Positions 44,133 to 52,364 of a DNA stretch of 64,000 nucleotides are shown in pieces. The notes under the pieces were generated by a model. The model saw only the letters and a program-made list of their open reading frames with translations. It was not told the DNA's origin and did not search any database. Where the stretch lies: positions 1-64,000 of the forward strand of contig NZ_AEWH01000042.1 in NCBI RefSeq assembly GCF_000190475.1. Reading direction: 5' to 3'. Position numbers and translations under genes: made by a program. Position 1 is the first letter of the stretch, and the number at the start of each line of letters is the position of its first letter. Source of the stretch: Ornithinibacillus scapharcae TW25. Lineage in GTDB: Bacteria > Bacillota > Bacilli > Bacillales > Amphibacillaceae.

Positions 44133-44190
44133 GTTCATTTTAATTGTAAGATGTTCAGAGGGAATTCCACACCTGAACTTCTAACCATGC

Positions 44191-44221
44191 GAGCCGGGGA
44201 TGTCGAAAGCATCCTCGGTTC
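44191..44221. other. GC-rich hairpin of unknown role
   Basis: GAGCCGGGGATG (44191-44202) and CATCCTCGGTTC (44210-44221) form a 12-bp stem with two G-T pairs and a 7-base loop. It lies in the gene-poor 44133-44383, 60 bp after the toxin terminator. It has no T tail and does not belong to a recognised RNA class. Confidence 0.4.
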
Positions 44222-44383
44222 ATCTTATGCTGATTTAGCTACCATTATACCTAGCACTCCTCCTAATGTCCACAACCGTTTTAAACCTTCATGACATCCT
44301 CCTCGACACCCCGAAGTAATATTCCGAATATTTATGCTATAATTTGATTATTATTTATAATAGTTATGGAGAGGAAGTATGTG

Positions 44384-44764
44384 ATGAAGAATTTTGAGGA
44401 AGTTCTTGGTGACTATTACAAAGCTTGGAATCAAGGTTTTAAAACAAAAGACCCCACTAACATCAAAGAATTCATGTCAAAGGATTTCACAGGATATTGG
44501 GCTTTTTCTGGAATAGCGAAACCTGAAATATATGACTATCATTATGATATTACCACTGTGTTAAATCAATATGATGAGAATACAAATAAAGATTATGAAA
44601 TCATCTCCACCACCAAACGTAATTCGGAGGAGAATTATTTAATCTTCGGCACAGAAACAAGTATGATATCTGGACAACCTCATTACGCTAAAATTATGTA
44701 TGTCTGGGCTATTGAGAACGGAAAGTGGAAGTTAATTCGAGAGTATATTGAGATGGAGAATTAG
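44384..44764 (+). CDS. SnoaL/NTF2-like protein
   Basis: A 126-residue one-domain protein of the NTF2-like superfamily: EEVLGDYYKAWNQGFKTKDPTNIKEFMSKDFTGYWAFSG at the start and YAKIMYVWAIENGKWKLIREYIEME at the end are the typical pattern of DUF4440/SnoaL-like proteins. Catalytic role, if any, unknown. I use the ATG at 44384, with GAGAGGAAG 7-15 bases upstream; the frame is open to 44366 but without ribosome binding site. It precedes a TPR gene 30 bp downstream. Confidence 0.7.
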   Translation: MKNFEEVLGDYYKAWNQGFKTKDPTNIKEFMSKDFTGYWAFSGIAKPEIYDYHYDITTVLNQYDENTNKDYEIISTTKRNSEENYLIFGTETSMISGQPHYAKIMYVWAIENGKWKLIREYIEMEN

Positions 44765-44794
44765 ATTAACGTTTAAGAAAGTAGTTGAATATTT

Positions 44795-45274
44795 ATGGAT
44801 AAATTAGAATATGCACTTGTATTAAGAAAGAAGAAAAAGTTAAAAGAGTCTAACTCCCTATTGATAGAATTAACAAAAGAACATCCTCACAACCCCGAGT
44901 ACCACTATCAATGTGCTTGGAGCTTTGATGTGTTAGGAGAAGAAGCGAAGGCTGTTCCTTACTACGAAAGAGCAATTGAATTAGGTTTAAACGGTAAATC
45001 CTTGGAAGGTGCAATAGTGGGATTGGGGAGTACTTATCGTACAATAGGCGATTATGAAAATTCTAAACGAATCTTTGAAAAAGGATTGAAGTTATTCCCA
45101 AATAACCAGGCGATAAAGGCATTCTTCTCCATGACTCTATATAATTTAAAACAGCACGATCAGGCAATGGAATTACTGTTAAATTGTTTGATAGAAACTA
45201 CTGCCGATAATAGCATTAGAGATTACGAGAGAGCTATTCGGTATTATTCGGATAAGCTTGACCAAATTTGGTAG
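44795..45274 (+). CDS. Tetratricopeptide repeat protein
   Basis: A 159-residue all-helical protein with about three TPR units: LEYALVLRKKKKLKESNSLLIELTKEHPHNPEYHYQCAWSFDVLGEEAKAVPYYERAIELG, then IVGLGSTYRTIGDYENSKRIFEKGLKLFPNNQAIKAFFSMTLYNLKQHDQAMELLLNCL. TPR repeats mediate protein contacts; partners unknown. Likely in one transcript with the NTF2-like gene. No signal or membrane segment. Confidence 0.8.
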   Translation: MDKLEYALVLRKKKKLKESNSLLIELTKEHPHNPEYHYQCAWSFDVLGEEAKAVPYYERAIELGLNGKSLEGAIVGLGSTYRTIGDYENSKRIFEKGLKLFPNNQAIKAFFSMTLYNLKQHDQAMELLLNCLIETTADNSIRDYERAIRYYSDKLDQIW

Positions 45275-45300
45275 ATCCTGTATTCTTACCACGCACACAA

Positions 45301-45323
45301 GGAACTGGAAAATATCCAGTTCC
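45301..45323. terminator. Hairpin between TPR gene and convergent small gene
   Basis: GGAACTGG (45301-45308) and CCAGTTCC (45316-45323), perfect 8-bp stem; T tract poor on both sides. Confidence 0.45.
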
Positions 45324-45339
45324 CATTTGTTAGTTTTCC

Positions 45340-45543
45340 TTATATATCCATTCCTTCATATGCTAGAAGAAACTTTTCATAGCTTTGGCTCCCTAATGTC
45401 TCAGTATTACTTCTAAACAAACGCTTAAAAGCAATCTCCTTGGCTTCGCTCACTGGACAATCTCTCGTATTCATAATTAAAGTCATATAAGCTACAAAGT
45501 ATTCTTTACTTAGTGCCCCACCACGATTAAGTATCATAATCAT
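45340..45543 (-). CDS. Hypothetical small protein
   Basis: A 67-residue protein I do not recognise: MIMILNRGGALSKEYFVAYMTLIMNTRDCPVSEAKEIAFKRLFRSNTETLGSQSYEKFLLAYEGMDI. It is soluble and helical with a single Cys. GGAGGAATGATT precedes the ATG, so it is probably real. Single gene on the minus strand. Confidence 0.55.
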   Translation of the reverse strand: MIMILNRGGALSKEYFVAYMTLIMNTRDCPVSEAKEIAFKRLFRSNTETLGSQSYEKFLLAYEGMDI

Positions 45544-45599
45544 TCCTCCGGCAATTTATAATCTTTTCTCAAAAAGAAGGACATCCCTCCAGACCCCAT

Positions 45600-46013
45600 T
45601 TAATTGTGATTTTTTTCCCGATAACCAACTTCACGAAAACCAAACTTATTATGCAAGGCAATACTAGCCACGTTCTCAGGGAAAATACTAGACTGCAGCA
45701 GCCAACATCCATTTTTCTGTACTGATGTAACTATACTATTCATTAACTTTGATCCTACACCTTGCCCAGCATAGTCAGGATCAATATAGTTACTAAGCTC
45801 CACAACACCCAGATAAACTGCACGCCTTGAATATGGTGATAAAGCACCCCAACCAACTATCTTCCCACTTTCACTTGCAACGAACCGACTATGCTTCACA
45901 TGTTGCTTATCCCAAACATGCCATGTTGGTGCTTGAACTTCAACCGTTCCATTTTTTGTTTCAATACCTTGTCCATAGATTCCAAGCACCACTTCCCCAT
46001 CTTCATGCTCCAA
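45600..46013 (-). CDS. GNAT N-acetyltransferase, 5' end uncertain
   Basis: A phosphinothricin-acetyltransferase-like GNAT protein. The acetyl-CoA motif A is visible as VVELSNYIDPDYAGQGVGSKLMNSIVTSVQ and motif B as NVASIALHNKFGFREVGY. The longest ATG-free frame begins at TTG 46013 (LEHEDGEVVLGIYGQGIE), without ribosome binding site. Upstream codons in the same frame (ITIRS) are typical for the family N-terminus, but the frame stops at a TAA before any start codon. Removing a duplicated AT near 46026-46030 would link it to ATG 46042. So either a start is missed or the 5' end carries a small mutation. It follows the flavoprotein gene by ~20 bases. Confidence 0.65.
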   Translation of the reverse strand: MEHEDGEVVLGIYGQGIETKNGTVEVQAPTWHVWDKQHVKHSRFVASESGKIVGWGALSPYSRRAVYLGVVELSNYIDPDYAGQGVGSKLMNSIVTSVQKNGCWLLQSSIFPENVASIALHNKFGFREVGYREKNHN

Positions 46014-46055
46014 AGAACGAATTGTGATATGATTATGTTCATTATTTTATCACTA

Positions 46056-47342
46056 CTAACACCCACAGTTTCCCTCATTATTACCGGTTATAATTTGAAA
46101 CTGTTTTGGAACAGAATTCACCTTACATACACCTGTTTCAGGAAGTTTTAATTGTACTTGCTTAGCAGCTTCTAAATCCCCTGTGAGATACGCTACAATG
46201 GAACGAACTTGCTCATAACCTGTGGTCATCAAGAAAGTAGGTGCACGGCCATAGCTTTTCACCCCAGCAATGTAAAAATTAGGCTCTGGATGGCGTAGCT
46301 CCTCTTCTCCATGAGGCCTTACGGTGCCACAGCTATGAAGGTTAGGATCAATTAATGGTGCAAGTTTCGGTGTACTTTCTACCGCATAGTCTACATCTAA
46401 GCGCAGCTCACTTAGGAAGGAGAAGTCTGGTCTCGCCCCTGTATTGACCACCATCTCATCTATTTGGTTTACTTCCCTACCATCTGTAGATAAGACACGC
46501 AAACCGTTACTACCCTTTAGGATATCTTCTATATAAAAACTGGCGTACACTTCAAACATCCTATTGTCTACTAATTGGTGTGTTTTCGTTCCTAATTCAC
46601 CTCTTGCCGACAAAGAATCACTCGCTTCTCCACCAAATGCCTCCTGAACTTCTTGTTTCCGAACAATCCAAGAAATCTTTGTATCAGGGTATTGTTCCTT
46701 TAAATGAGCTAGATCAATTAACGTGTTTAAAGCTGAATGCCCACTACCAATGACAGCAATATGTTTATTCTTAAATTTATCTGGTTCTGCCTTTACATTC
46801 GGAATCGCGGTAATCAGTTGTTGCTTCAGCTCTTTATCACGCCATACCCCATCTGCAAACGGTGGATTAGGATTATGCCATGTTCCACTAGCATCGATAA
46901 TTGCCTTCGCTTCTATATTCTTTGTTACTCCTCCTGATTGTACATAAATAATAAACGGACTTTCTTCTCGCAAGGAAGAATTCATTTTATCTTTATTCTT
47001 CCTAGTAACCGCTATAACTTCCGTTCGATAGAGAATTTTTTGTTTGAATTGCGGAAGCTTTGATAATGGTTCTATGTATTCTTCTACAATCTCATATCCA
47101 GTAGGAAGTTCTTCTGCTGCAGGTTCTGCCCAACCATTTGCAAGCAATAATTTTCTAGCTACAGAATCCATGTTAAATTTCCATGGTGAGAACACTTGAA
47201 CATGTCCCCATTTCAATATATTTGCCCCTGCCTTTTGACCCCTTTCTAGTACTAAGAATTCTTCTTCCTTTTCATATAGATGTGCTGCAGCAGCAAGCCC
47301 GACTGGACCTGCACCAATAACAACTATTGGTAATTTCTCCAT
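46056..47342 (-). CDS. FAD-dependent oxidoreductase in an arsR operon
   Basis: A 428-residue flavoprotein of the flavin-monooxygenase/pyridine-nucleotide-disulfide-reductase type. FAD motif VVIGAGPVGLAAAAHL at 5-20; NAD(P)-binding GSGHSALNTLIDLAHL near 208-223; SGTWHNPNPPFADG and VNTGARPDF follow. It ends in GNNEGNCGC, a Cys-Gly-Cys tail shared with the regulator encoded just upstream. Similar flavoproteins (ArsO-type) occur in arsenic-resistance clusters, so a role with arsenite or an organoarsenical is plausible but not shown; no arsB, arsC or arsM lies here. ATG 47342 has AGGGGGAATC; it follows arsR after 17 bases. Confidence 0.8.
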   Translation of the reverse strand: MEKLPIVVIGAGPVGLAAAAHLYEKEEEFLVLERGQKAGANILKWGHVQVFSPWKFNMDSVARKLLLANGWAEPAAEELPTGYEIVEEYIEPLSKLPQFKQKILYRTEVIAVTRKNKDKMNSSLREESPFIIYVQSGGVTKNIEAKAIIDASGTWHNPNPPFADGVWRDKELKQQLITAIPNVKAEPDKFKNKHIAVIGSGHSALNTLIDLAHLKEQYPDTKISWIVRKQEVQEAFGGEASDSLSARGELGTKTHQLVDNRMFEVYASFYIEDILKGSNGLRVLSTDGREVNQIDEMVVNTGARPDFSFLSELRLDVDYAVESTPKLAPLIDPNLHSCGTVRPHGEEELRHPEPNFYIAGVKSYGRAPTFLMTTGYEQVRSIVAYLTGDLEAAKQVQLKLPETGVCKVNSVPKQFQIITGNNEGNCGC

Positions 47343-47359
47343 CTTGATTCCCCCTTTTA

Positions 47360-47704
47360 TTAGCAACCACAGTTCATGTTAACAGTGCCTTTATTGTCTG
47401 GTCTTCTAAATAAACAACAAAGCTCCTCAGAAAGTATCTTGTTCATCACTTCATTATTGATGGAATAATAATGCCAAGTTCCCTTTTTTTCTCGTTGAAT
47501 AAGATCTGCCTGCATCAATATCTTCAAGTGATACGATAGTTTGGATTGTGCCATGCCCATCGCTTCCTCCAAATCGCATACACAGATAGATTCTTCCTTT
47601 GAATCAGCCAATAGATGAAGTAACTTTAATCGCTTCTCATCCGCAAGAGCTTTAAATGTTTTTTCATAGTCCTTGAAAATGATTTGTAATTCAATAGCCC
47701 CCAT
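47360..47704 (-). CDS. ArsR/SmtB family metalloregulator
   Basis: A 114-residue winged-helix repressor. The metal-sensing motif in alpha-3 is ICVCDL (compare ELCVCDL of ArsR), with HTH AQSKLSYHLKILMQADLIQREKKGTWHYYSIN. That pattern binds trivalent arsenic or antimony in relatives and releases DNA. The C-terminus NMNCGC adds a CysxCys tail. Start ATG 47704 has AAGGGGTAA; the longer frame lacks a ribosome binding site and would cross the operator. It heads an operon with the flavoprotein gene, behind a promoter with two ATCAA-TTGAT operators. Confidence 0.85.
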   Translation of the reverse strand: MGAIELQIIFKDYEKTFKALADEKRLKLLHLLADSKEESICVCDLEEAMGMAQSKLSYHLKILMQADLIQREKKGTWHYYSINNEVMNKILSEELCCLFRRPDNKGTVNMNCGC

Positions 47705-47725
47705 CTCGGTTACCCCTTTCAATAC

Positions 47726-47776
47726 ATCAAACATTTTTGATATTTAAAGTATACATCAAGTTTTTTTGATATACAA
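47726..47776 (-). promoter_or_regulatory. arsR promoter with two ArsR operators
   Basis: Read leftward: -35 TTGTAT (47776-47771), 17-bp spacer, -10 TATACT (47753-47748). ATCAAGTTTTTTTGAT (47755-47770) lies in the spacer and ATCAAACATTTTTGAT (47726-47741) at the start region, both of the ATCAA-N6-TTGAT type recognised by ArsR-like repressors. Binding would occlude RNA polymerase. Confidence 0.75.
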
Positions 47777-47823
47777 TCCACACCACCTGGAAATTAATAA
47801 GTTCTATATTTTTAGAATTTAAC

Positions 47824-47841
47824 ATTCAATAAGTATTGAAT
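47824..47841 (+). promoter_or_regulatory. 18-bp palindromic operator upstream of the divergent regulator
   Basis: ATTCAATA AG TATTGAAT is a perfect palindrome, 33 bp before the start of the regulator at 47874. It differs from the ATCAA-TTGAT sites of the arsR gene, so it likely belongs to the divergent ArsR-like protein, as autorepression. Confidence 0.6.
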
Positions 47842-47873
47842 TTATGTTACTATCAAAATGGAGAGGTGAGATT

Positions 47874-48908
47874 ATGGAAGTTATTAATCTAACAAGTAGG
47901 AAAAGACAAACCTATCAGGTTCAATTCGAATATTCCTTATTATGGGAGGCAGCACTAGGAATTGCTGCTTTTACCAACAAGACAATGCTAGATAGTTTAG
48001 AAAAACCGCTAGATTTTTGGCCCAACTCCTTATCAACAATTACGTTGGAACTGTTACACGATGTAGAGCGAAACAATACATGGAAAGCATTACTTCAACT
48101 CCTACATCGTCATCACGTGAAAGAACTCTCAGCATTTACATCTTACATCATGAACCTTTCGGAAGAGGACTTAAAGTATATTTGTTTACCATTCGTCAGC
48201 AGCCAATCTCAAGGTTTAAGAAAAGCTGCCGCTTCTGGCGAACAGACTGCTGTGGAGAATCTGAAGAAATTAATTGCTGATAACTCCTTCTTTCCGAGCT
48301 ATATCGATTACATATACACAGTGGATGGAGACCAATTAAAAAATCATCTTACCCAAGTAATGGAGGCTTGGTATGAAGAGGTTATCCACGAGCAGCACGA
48401 TAAACTTCATGCCATTTTACAGACCGACTATGAAACCAAAAAGCAAATGGCAATAAAAATGGACCCAGAAAAACTGGTGGAATGGGCAACCGGAGGAGTA
48501 ACTTACATTCCTGAACCTCAAGTTACAAAGGTCTTACTTATTCCACAATACATCTATCGTCCTTGGAATATTGAGGCAGATATCGAGGATACCAAAGTTT
48601 TTTACTATCCTGTTGCAAACGAAAGCATTACACCTACAGACAGATTTACTCCGAATCATTTCTTAGTTTTAAAATATAAAGCTCTGGGAGATGAAGTACG
48701 GCTCAGAATTGTAAAGCTACTCTTTGAAGGGGAAAGAACCCTACATGACATCACGACCCAACTAGAAATGGGGAAATCGACCATTCATCATCACCTCAAG
48801 ATCCTTCGCTCCGCAAAATTAGTAGAAATTATAGATTCAAAGTACGCACTAAAGAAGAACACATTAAACATTTTAGGCGAAGAATTGGACATGTATTTAG
48901 AAAAGTAG
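47874..48908 (+). CDS. DUF5937-type regulator with C-terminal ArsR HTH
   Basis: A 344-residue protein. The first ~240 residues (VINLTSRKRQTYQVQFEYSLLWEAALGIAAFT...) form the helical DUF5937-like domain; the last ~80 (FLVLKYKALGDEVRLRIVKLLFEGERTLHDITTQLEMGKSTIHHHLKILRSAKLVEI) are an ArsR-type winged helix. No metal-binding cysteines appear in alpha-3, so the signal is likely an organic ligand sensed by the large N-terminal domain. GAGAGGTGAG precedes ATG 47874. An MFS transporter gene follows 12 bases on, so it probably regulates efflux. Confidence 0.75.
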   Translation: MEVINLTSRKRQTYQVQFEYSLLWEAALGIAAFTNKTMLDSLEKPLDFWPNSLSTITLELLHDVERNNTWKALLQLLHRHHVKELSAFTSYIMNLSEEDLKYICLPFVSSQSQGLRKAAASGEQTAVENLKKLIADNSFFPSYIDYIYTVDGDQLKNHLTQVMEAWYEEVIHEQHDKLHAILQTDYETKKQMAIKMDPEKLVEWATGGVTYIPEPQVTKVLLIPQYIYRPWNIEADIEDTKVFYYPVANESITPTDRFTPNHFLVLKYKALGDEVRLRIVKLLFEGERTLHDITTQLEMGKSTIHHHLKILRSAKLVEIIDSKYALKKNTLNILGEELDMYLEK

Positions 48909-48920
48909 GGGTGTTTAGTG

Positions 48921-50108
48921 ATGAAAAATCCCAGTTACCGGTCGGTTTTACTCAGCAGTACCACATCTGAGTTGGGTGGGGCATTATTTACAGCATGCAA
49001 CTCCATCGTCATCTATGAACTCACCGGATCAGCCAGTGCCCTCGGGTCTATCTGGCTTATGTATTATTTTCCCTCATTTTTTATGCAGCTTTTTATCGGA
49101 CCATATGTTGATCGTTGGAGTAGAAAAAAGATTATGATTCACTGCCAAATAATCCGAATGCTATTGGCCATCGTTCTATTGATGTCCCTAATCTTAGACG
49201 CTTACACCATCGCTCTGATTTATATCATTCAAATTATCGTTGGTTTAATCATGCCGATTTTCACCCCTGCTAATCAAGCGATTCTTCCAACCATACTGAA
49301 TAATGAGGATCTTACGAGAGCGAATGCCTCCTTAGATAGCATAAGACAAGTAATGGTCATTACCGGACCCTTGTTATCCGGATTATTTGTTGATTATTTT
49401 GCAATCGAATGGGTGCTTTTATTGATTACTATTGCATTCGCTGTTAGTGCAGGACTTCTAGTAATAATTCAAGAAAACTACCAACAAAATAAAGTAAGAA
49501 AAAAGTGGATAACGGAATTCCAGGAAGGGCTTCACTATTTTTTTGCGCAACGAATAATTGTCTTGCTAGGTGTATTTTTGGGATTTGTTCAATTTGGAGT
49601 TGGCGTTACTATCGTTACAACCATTCCTTTTATCACCACTATTTTGGAGCAGCCTTATTCAGCGTATGGAATCTTCATGGCTGGTTTTCCACTCGGATAC
49701 TTAATTGGTGCATTCATAAAACAACGCCTGGAAAACCCAGATGGATTAGGTATACTCTTTACTTCACTAATGATTGGTGGATGCACATATCTTTCACTAG
49801 GATTTACACCTTGGTATTCGCTAGGTGTTGTCACAGAGATAATCGCCGGAATCGTCATTGCTATTTTCAACATTCATTATGTCACATTGATTCAAATTCT
49901 GATCCCGAACCATGTAATGGGAAAAGTGACTTCGGTACGCTTATTAATTATGCGAACCATGATGCCCTTGGGCATACTGTTCGCTACGTTAACGACGACT
50001 TTTATTAGCATTCGTGTGCTCTATATTATTATTGGCTGTGTGATATGTGTTAGTGCTACTTTGGGTTATGTATTTCTACGTAATAGGAATTTTGAATATA
50101 AGGGATAA
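48921..50108 (+). CDS. MFS transporter
   Basis: A 395-residue protein with ~12 helices, related to the enterobactin exporter-type branch of the MFS (TMS family): ELGGALFTACNSIVIYELTGSASALGSIWLMYYFPSFFMQLFIGPYVDRWSRKKIMI. The motif PYVDRWSRKKIM corresponds to DxxxRR/K in loop 2-3. Start ATG 48921 follows AGGGGTG, 8 bases; a GTG three bases earlier is possible. It lies 12 bp behind the DUF5937-ArsR regulator and likely exports the compound it senses. Confidence 0.8.
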   Translation: MKNPSYRSVLLSSTTSELGGALFTACNSIVIYELTGSASALGSIWLMYYFPSFFMQLFIGPYVDRWSRKKIMIHCQIIRMLLAIVLLMSLILDAYTIALIYIIQIIVGLIMPIFTPANQAILPTILNNEDLTRANASLDSIRQVMVITGPLLSGLFVDYFAIEWVLLLITIAFAVSAGLLVIIQENYQQNKVRKKWITEFQEGLHYFFAQRIIVLLGVFLGFVQFGVGVTIVTTIPFITTILEQPYSAYGIFMAGFPLGYLIGAFIKQRLENPDGLGILFTSLMIGGCTYLSLGFTPWYSLGVVTEIIAGIVIAIFNIHYVTLIQILIPNHVMGKVTSVRLLIMRTMMPLGILFATLTTTFISIRVLYIIIGCVICVSATLGYVFLRNRNFEYKG

Positions 50109-50203
50109 ATTATTTTCTTTTATTATTTTGGGACTTTTTATTGTTTCATTCGTCTTAAGTATTACAATCGATTGTTTTTAGAGAGAGAAAAGGGGTTATC
50201 CAT

Positions 50204-50752
50204 ATGGAACAAAAAGTAGAAATTCCTCCCTCCATTCAATCAAACGATAGAGAGACCGCGATTGAATGGATTATGGAAGAATACGGGGAAAGTTTGAAAC
50301 GTTTTATTTTTACGTATACCAAAAACCAGGCTCAAGCTGATGATATTTTTCAAGAGGTAATGCTAGTCGTATATCGAAAAATAGATACTTATCAAGGAAG
50401 GGCTTCCTTCAAGAACTGGTTATATCAAGTGACCGCTAACAAGTGTAAAGATTACTTACGATCACCGATCCATCGCTTCATTACATGGAAAGATCAATGG
50501 AAGGAACAATCACATACCGATAGTCCTGAACAAAGTATTTTAGTAGATGAGCAAAAGAAAATGGTTATAGAGGCCATTTTGAACCTCCCAATAAAATATA
50601 GAGAAGTACTTATTCTACAATACTATCAGGAATTCAGTATCCAGGAAATTAGTGAACTTCTAAAGGTTAATCCCTCTACCATTAAGACTCGAATTATGCG
50701 TGCGAAAGAGAAATTGAAATCGGGATTAAAGGGGGAATTTTTCGATGAGTAA
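50204..50752 (+). CDS. ECF sigma factor (module 1)
   Basis: A 182-residue group 4 sigma factor. Region 2 (YTKNQAQADDIFQEVMLVVYRKIDTYQGRASFKNWLYQVTANKCKDYL) and region 4 (LNLPIKYREVLILQYYQEFSIQEISELLKVNPSTIKTRIMRAKEKLK) are complete. ECF sigmas redirect RNA polymerase in envelope stress; the membrane anti-sigma factor is encoded next, overlapping by 8 bases. AAAAGGGGTTATCC precedes the ATG. I see no clean TGAAAC-N16-CGTC promoter immediately upstream. Confidence 0.85.
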   Translation: MEQKVEIPPSIQSNDRETAIEWIMEEYGESLKRFIFTYTKNQAQADDIFQEVMLVVYRKIDTYQGRASFKNWLYQVTANKCKDYLRSPIHRFITWKDQWKEQSHTDSPEQSILVDEQKKMVIEAILNLPIKYREVLILQYYQEFSIQEISELLKVNPSTIKTRIMRAKEKLKSGLKGEFFDE

Positions 50753-52241
50753 ATTAACTAAAAAAGATTTCGATGATTACCTAGGGATAGAGAGTTATCA
50801 CACAAAGGAAGATCATGAGCGTTTTTATAGAAATATTCAAACTTCAAAAGGAAGGAATTTCTATTGGCTTCCAAAATCTTTAACAGCAGCCTTAATTATC
50901 GGGTTATTCGTTGTGGGTACACAGTTTCTCTTGGGGAATATTCCCTTTATTTCGAGTGATGATAACGAATCGGATTCTGAAGAGAAAACAGATTGGTCAC
51001 TCTGGAAAGAGGCAGATAGCCTACATGATGTTGATTATTTTTATGACGCCATTATTCCTGGATTAAAGATAGCTAGGGAACGAAATCAAGTAATAGACAT
51101 AAATCAAAAACATTCATTAAACGACGAAGTTAGGTTGTATATTGATAAAGCCTGGTTCCATGAAGATAAAATTTATTTATTTTATAGTATGGACTTATTA
51201 ACAGATGATTTTGTGGAGAAAAACCACCAAACCGGGAGCATCGATGATTTCGTGTTACTCGAGAAAGACGGAACCAACATAAAACTTAAAACAGACTCCC
51301 CTAGTCCATGGAGTGGGATTGTATTTCATGATTCGTTCAATAACAAGCTCTATCGAGTAGCTACTATAACCCTAGAAGACGAGAAGCTATTAGCAGAAGC
51401 AGACCAACTAACAGCATCATTTTCTATCGACGCACATCATGAAGAAGTATCATTAAGTAATATAGAATTACCAGTAGCATATGGGGATGAAACCATAACT
51501 AGTAGGGCTTTGAATGAGTCATTCCAAACACTACACTCCTACATTTCATTCAAGAGGTTTGATAAGAGTGCTGATACAGGATATCTATTTGGTGTTGTGG
51601 ATTCTGATCTAGGTCAGGAAGTTGAAACGCTTCACGGCACAATTACTTTAGACAACGGAGAGGAGATTTACCTTACTGATAGGCTTACTGTACTTTATGA
51701 TGGAGAATTTATATTAGATTTACCAGAATTGGCACATGAAAATGTCTCTATTGATATTGATTATTTATCTATGTTGGAAAAAGAAAAAACTATTGATATA
51801 CCTATCGATTTATCGGATTACCATAAAGAAGGTTCAGAAAATGTCATTGAACAGAGTAAGACGATTAATGAACCAATTGCTGAGCTAGGTAATACCAATA
51901 TCCTATTACGAAGTATTCACTTTGACAATCAAGGGGTAACGGTTACTATTTCAACAAATAAAATAGCGACTGATCTACCGACACAAATTAATTTTTATAG
52001 TTTCTTCCCAGAATCTGCTGGATGGGGATTTCCTAACTCACTGAACGCAGTAGATAACAACGGGGAAGAAGCAGAAGATTATCACTTCCACTCGATGAGT
52101 GATAGTGGAGAATCTAACGAATTTACCTTTGGTTTAACGAGGAAATTTATAGAGAATAAGGAACACGTTACGATAAGCATTAGCAATCTATCGATAGGTG
52201 AAGAATTCGAATGGAATGCCGAGATTTCAAAACAGGATTAA
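50745..52241 (+). CDS. Membrane anti-sigma-like protein (DUF4179/DUF5643-type), module 1
   Basis: A 498-residue bitopic protein. About 45 cytoplasmic residues precede one helix (SLTAALIIGLFVVGTQFLLGN); the rest is extracytoplasmic, with repeated beta-rich segments such as LYIDKAWFHEDKIYLFYSMD, the IPIDLSDYHKEGSENVIEQSKTINEPIAELGNTNILLRS stretch and HFDNQGVTVTIST. This is the architecture of DUF4179/DUF5643 proteins coded beside ECF sigmas; it lacks the zinc HxxxCxxC anti-sigma motif. It overlaps the sigma gene by 8 bases. A remnant of a relative lies at 54121-54228. Confidence 0.75.
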   Translation: MSKLTKKDFDDYLGIESYHTKEDHERFYRNIQTSKGRNFYWLPKSLTAALIIGLFVVGTQFLLGNIPFISSDDNESDSEEKTDWSLWKEADSLHDVDYFYDAIIPGLKIARERNQVIDINQKHSLNDEVRLYIDKAWFHEDKIYLFYSMDLLTDDFVEKNHQTGSIDDFVLLEKDGTNIKLKTDSPSPWSGIVFHDSFNNKLYRVATITLEDEKLLAEADQLTASFSIDAHHEEVSLSNIELPVAYGDETITSRALNESFQTLHSYISFKRFDKSADTGYLFGVVDSDLGQEVETLHGTITLDNGEEIYLTDRLTVLYDGEFILDLPELAHENVSIDIDYLSMLEKEKTIDIPIDLSDYHKEGSENVIEQSKTINEPIAELGNTNILLRSIHFDNQGVTVTISTNKIATDLPTQINFYSFFPESAGWGFPNSLNAVDNNGEEAEDYHFHSMSDSGESNEFTFGLTRKFIENKEHVTISISNLSIGEEFEWNAEISKQD

Positions 52242-52278
52242 AAGGGGGACTTAGGGTTGATTCTCTAGGTCCTTTTTA
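52241..52278 (+). terminator. Terminator of ECF module 1
   Basis: AAAAGGGGGACTTAG (52241-52255) pairs imperfectly with CTAGGTCCTTTTT (52266-52278). Confidence 0.65.
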
Positions 52279-52316
52279 GTAGGAGACAAGTAAAAAATTG
52301 GGCTCAACACGAATGA

Positions 52317-52355
52317 AAGGAGGTAATCCTTATTAACTTAAGAATTCCTCCTTTT
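52317..52355 (-). terminator. Terminator of ECF module 2
   Basis: AAAGGAGG (52317-52324) and CCTCCTTT (52348-52355) form an 8-bp stem with a 23-base loop, next to the stop of the convergent DUF4179 gene. Confidence 0.5.
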
Positions 52356-52364
52356 CCTATATAA

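Noticed and set aside
44230-44340. Possible minus-strand peptide ending GGVLGIMVAKSA near two AGGAGG motifs
   Set aside because: No start codon fits the ribosome binding sites in that frame, and only ~20 codons remain.
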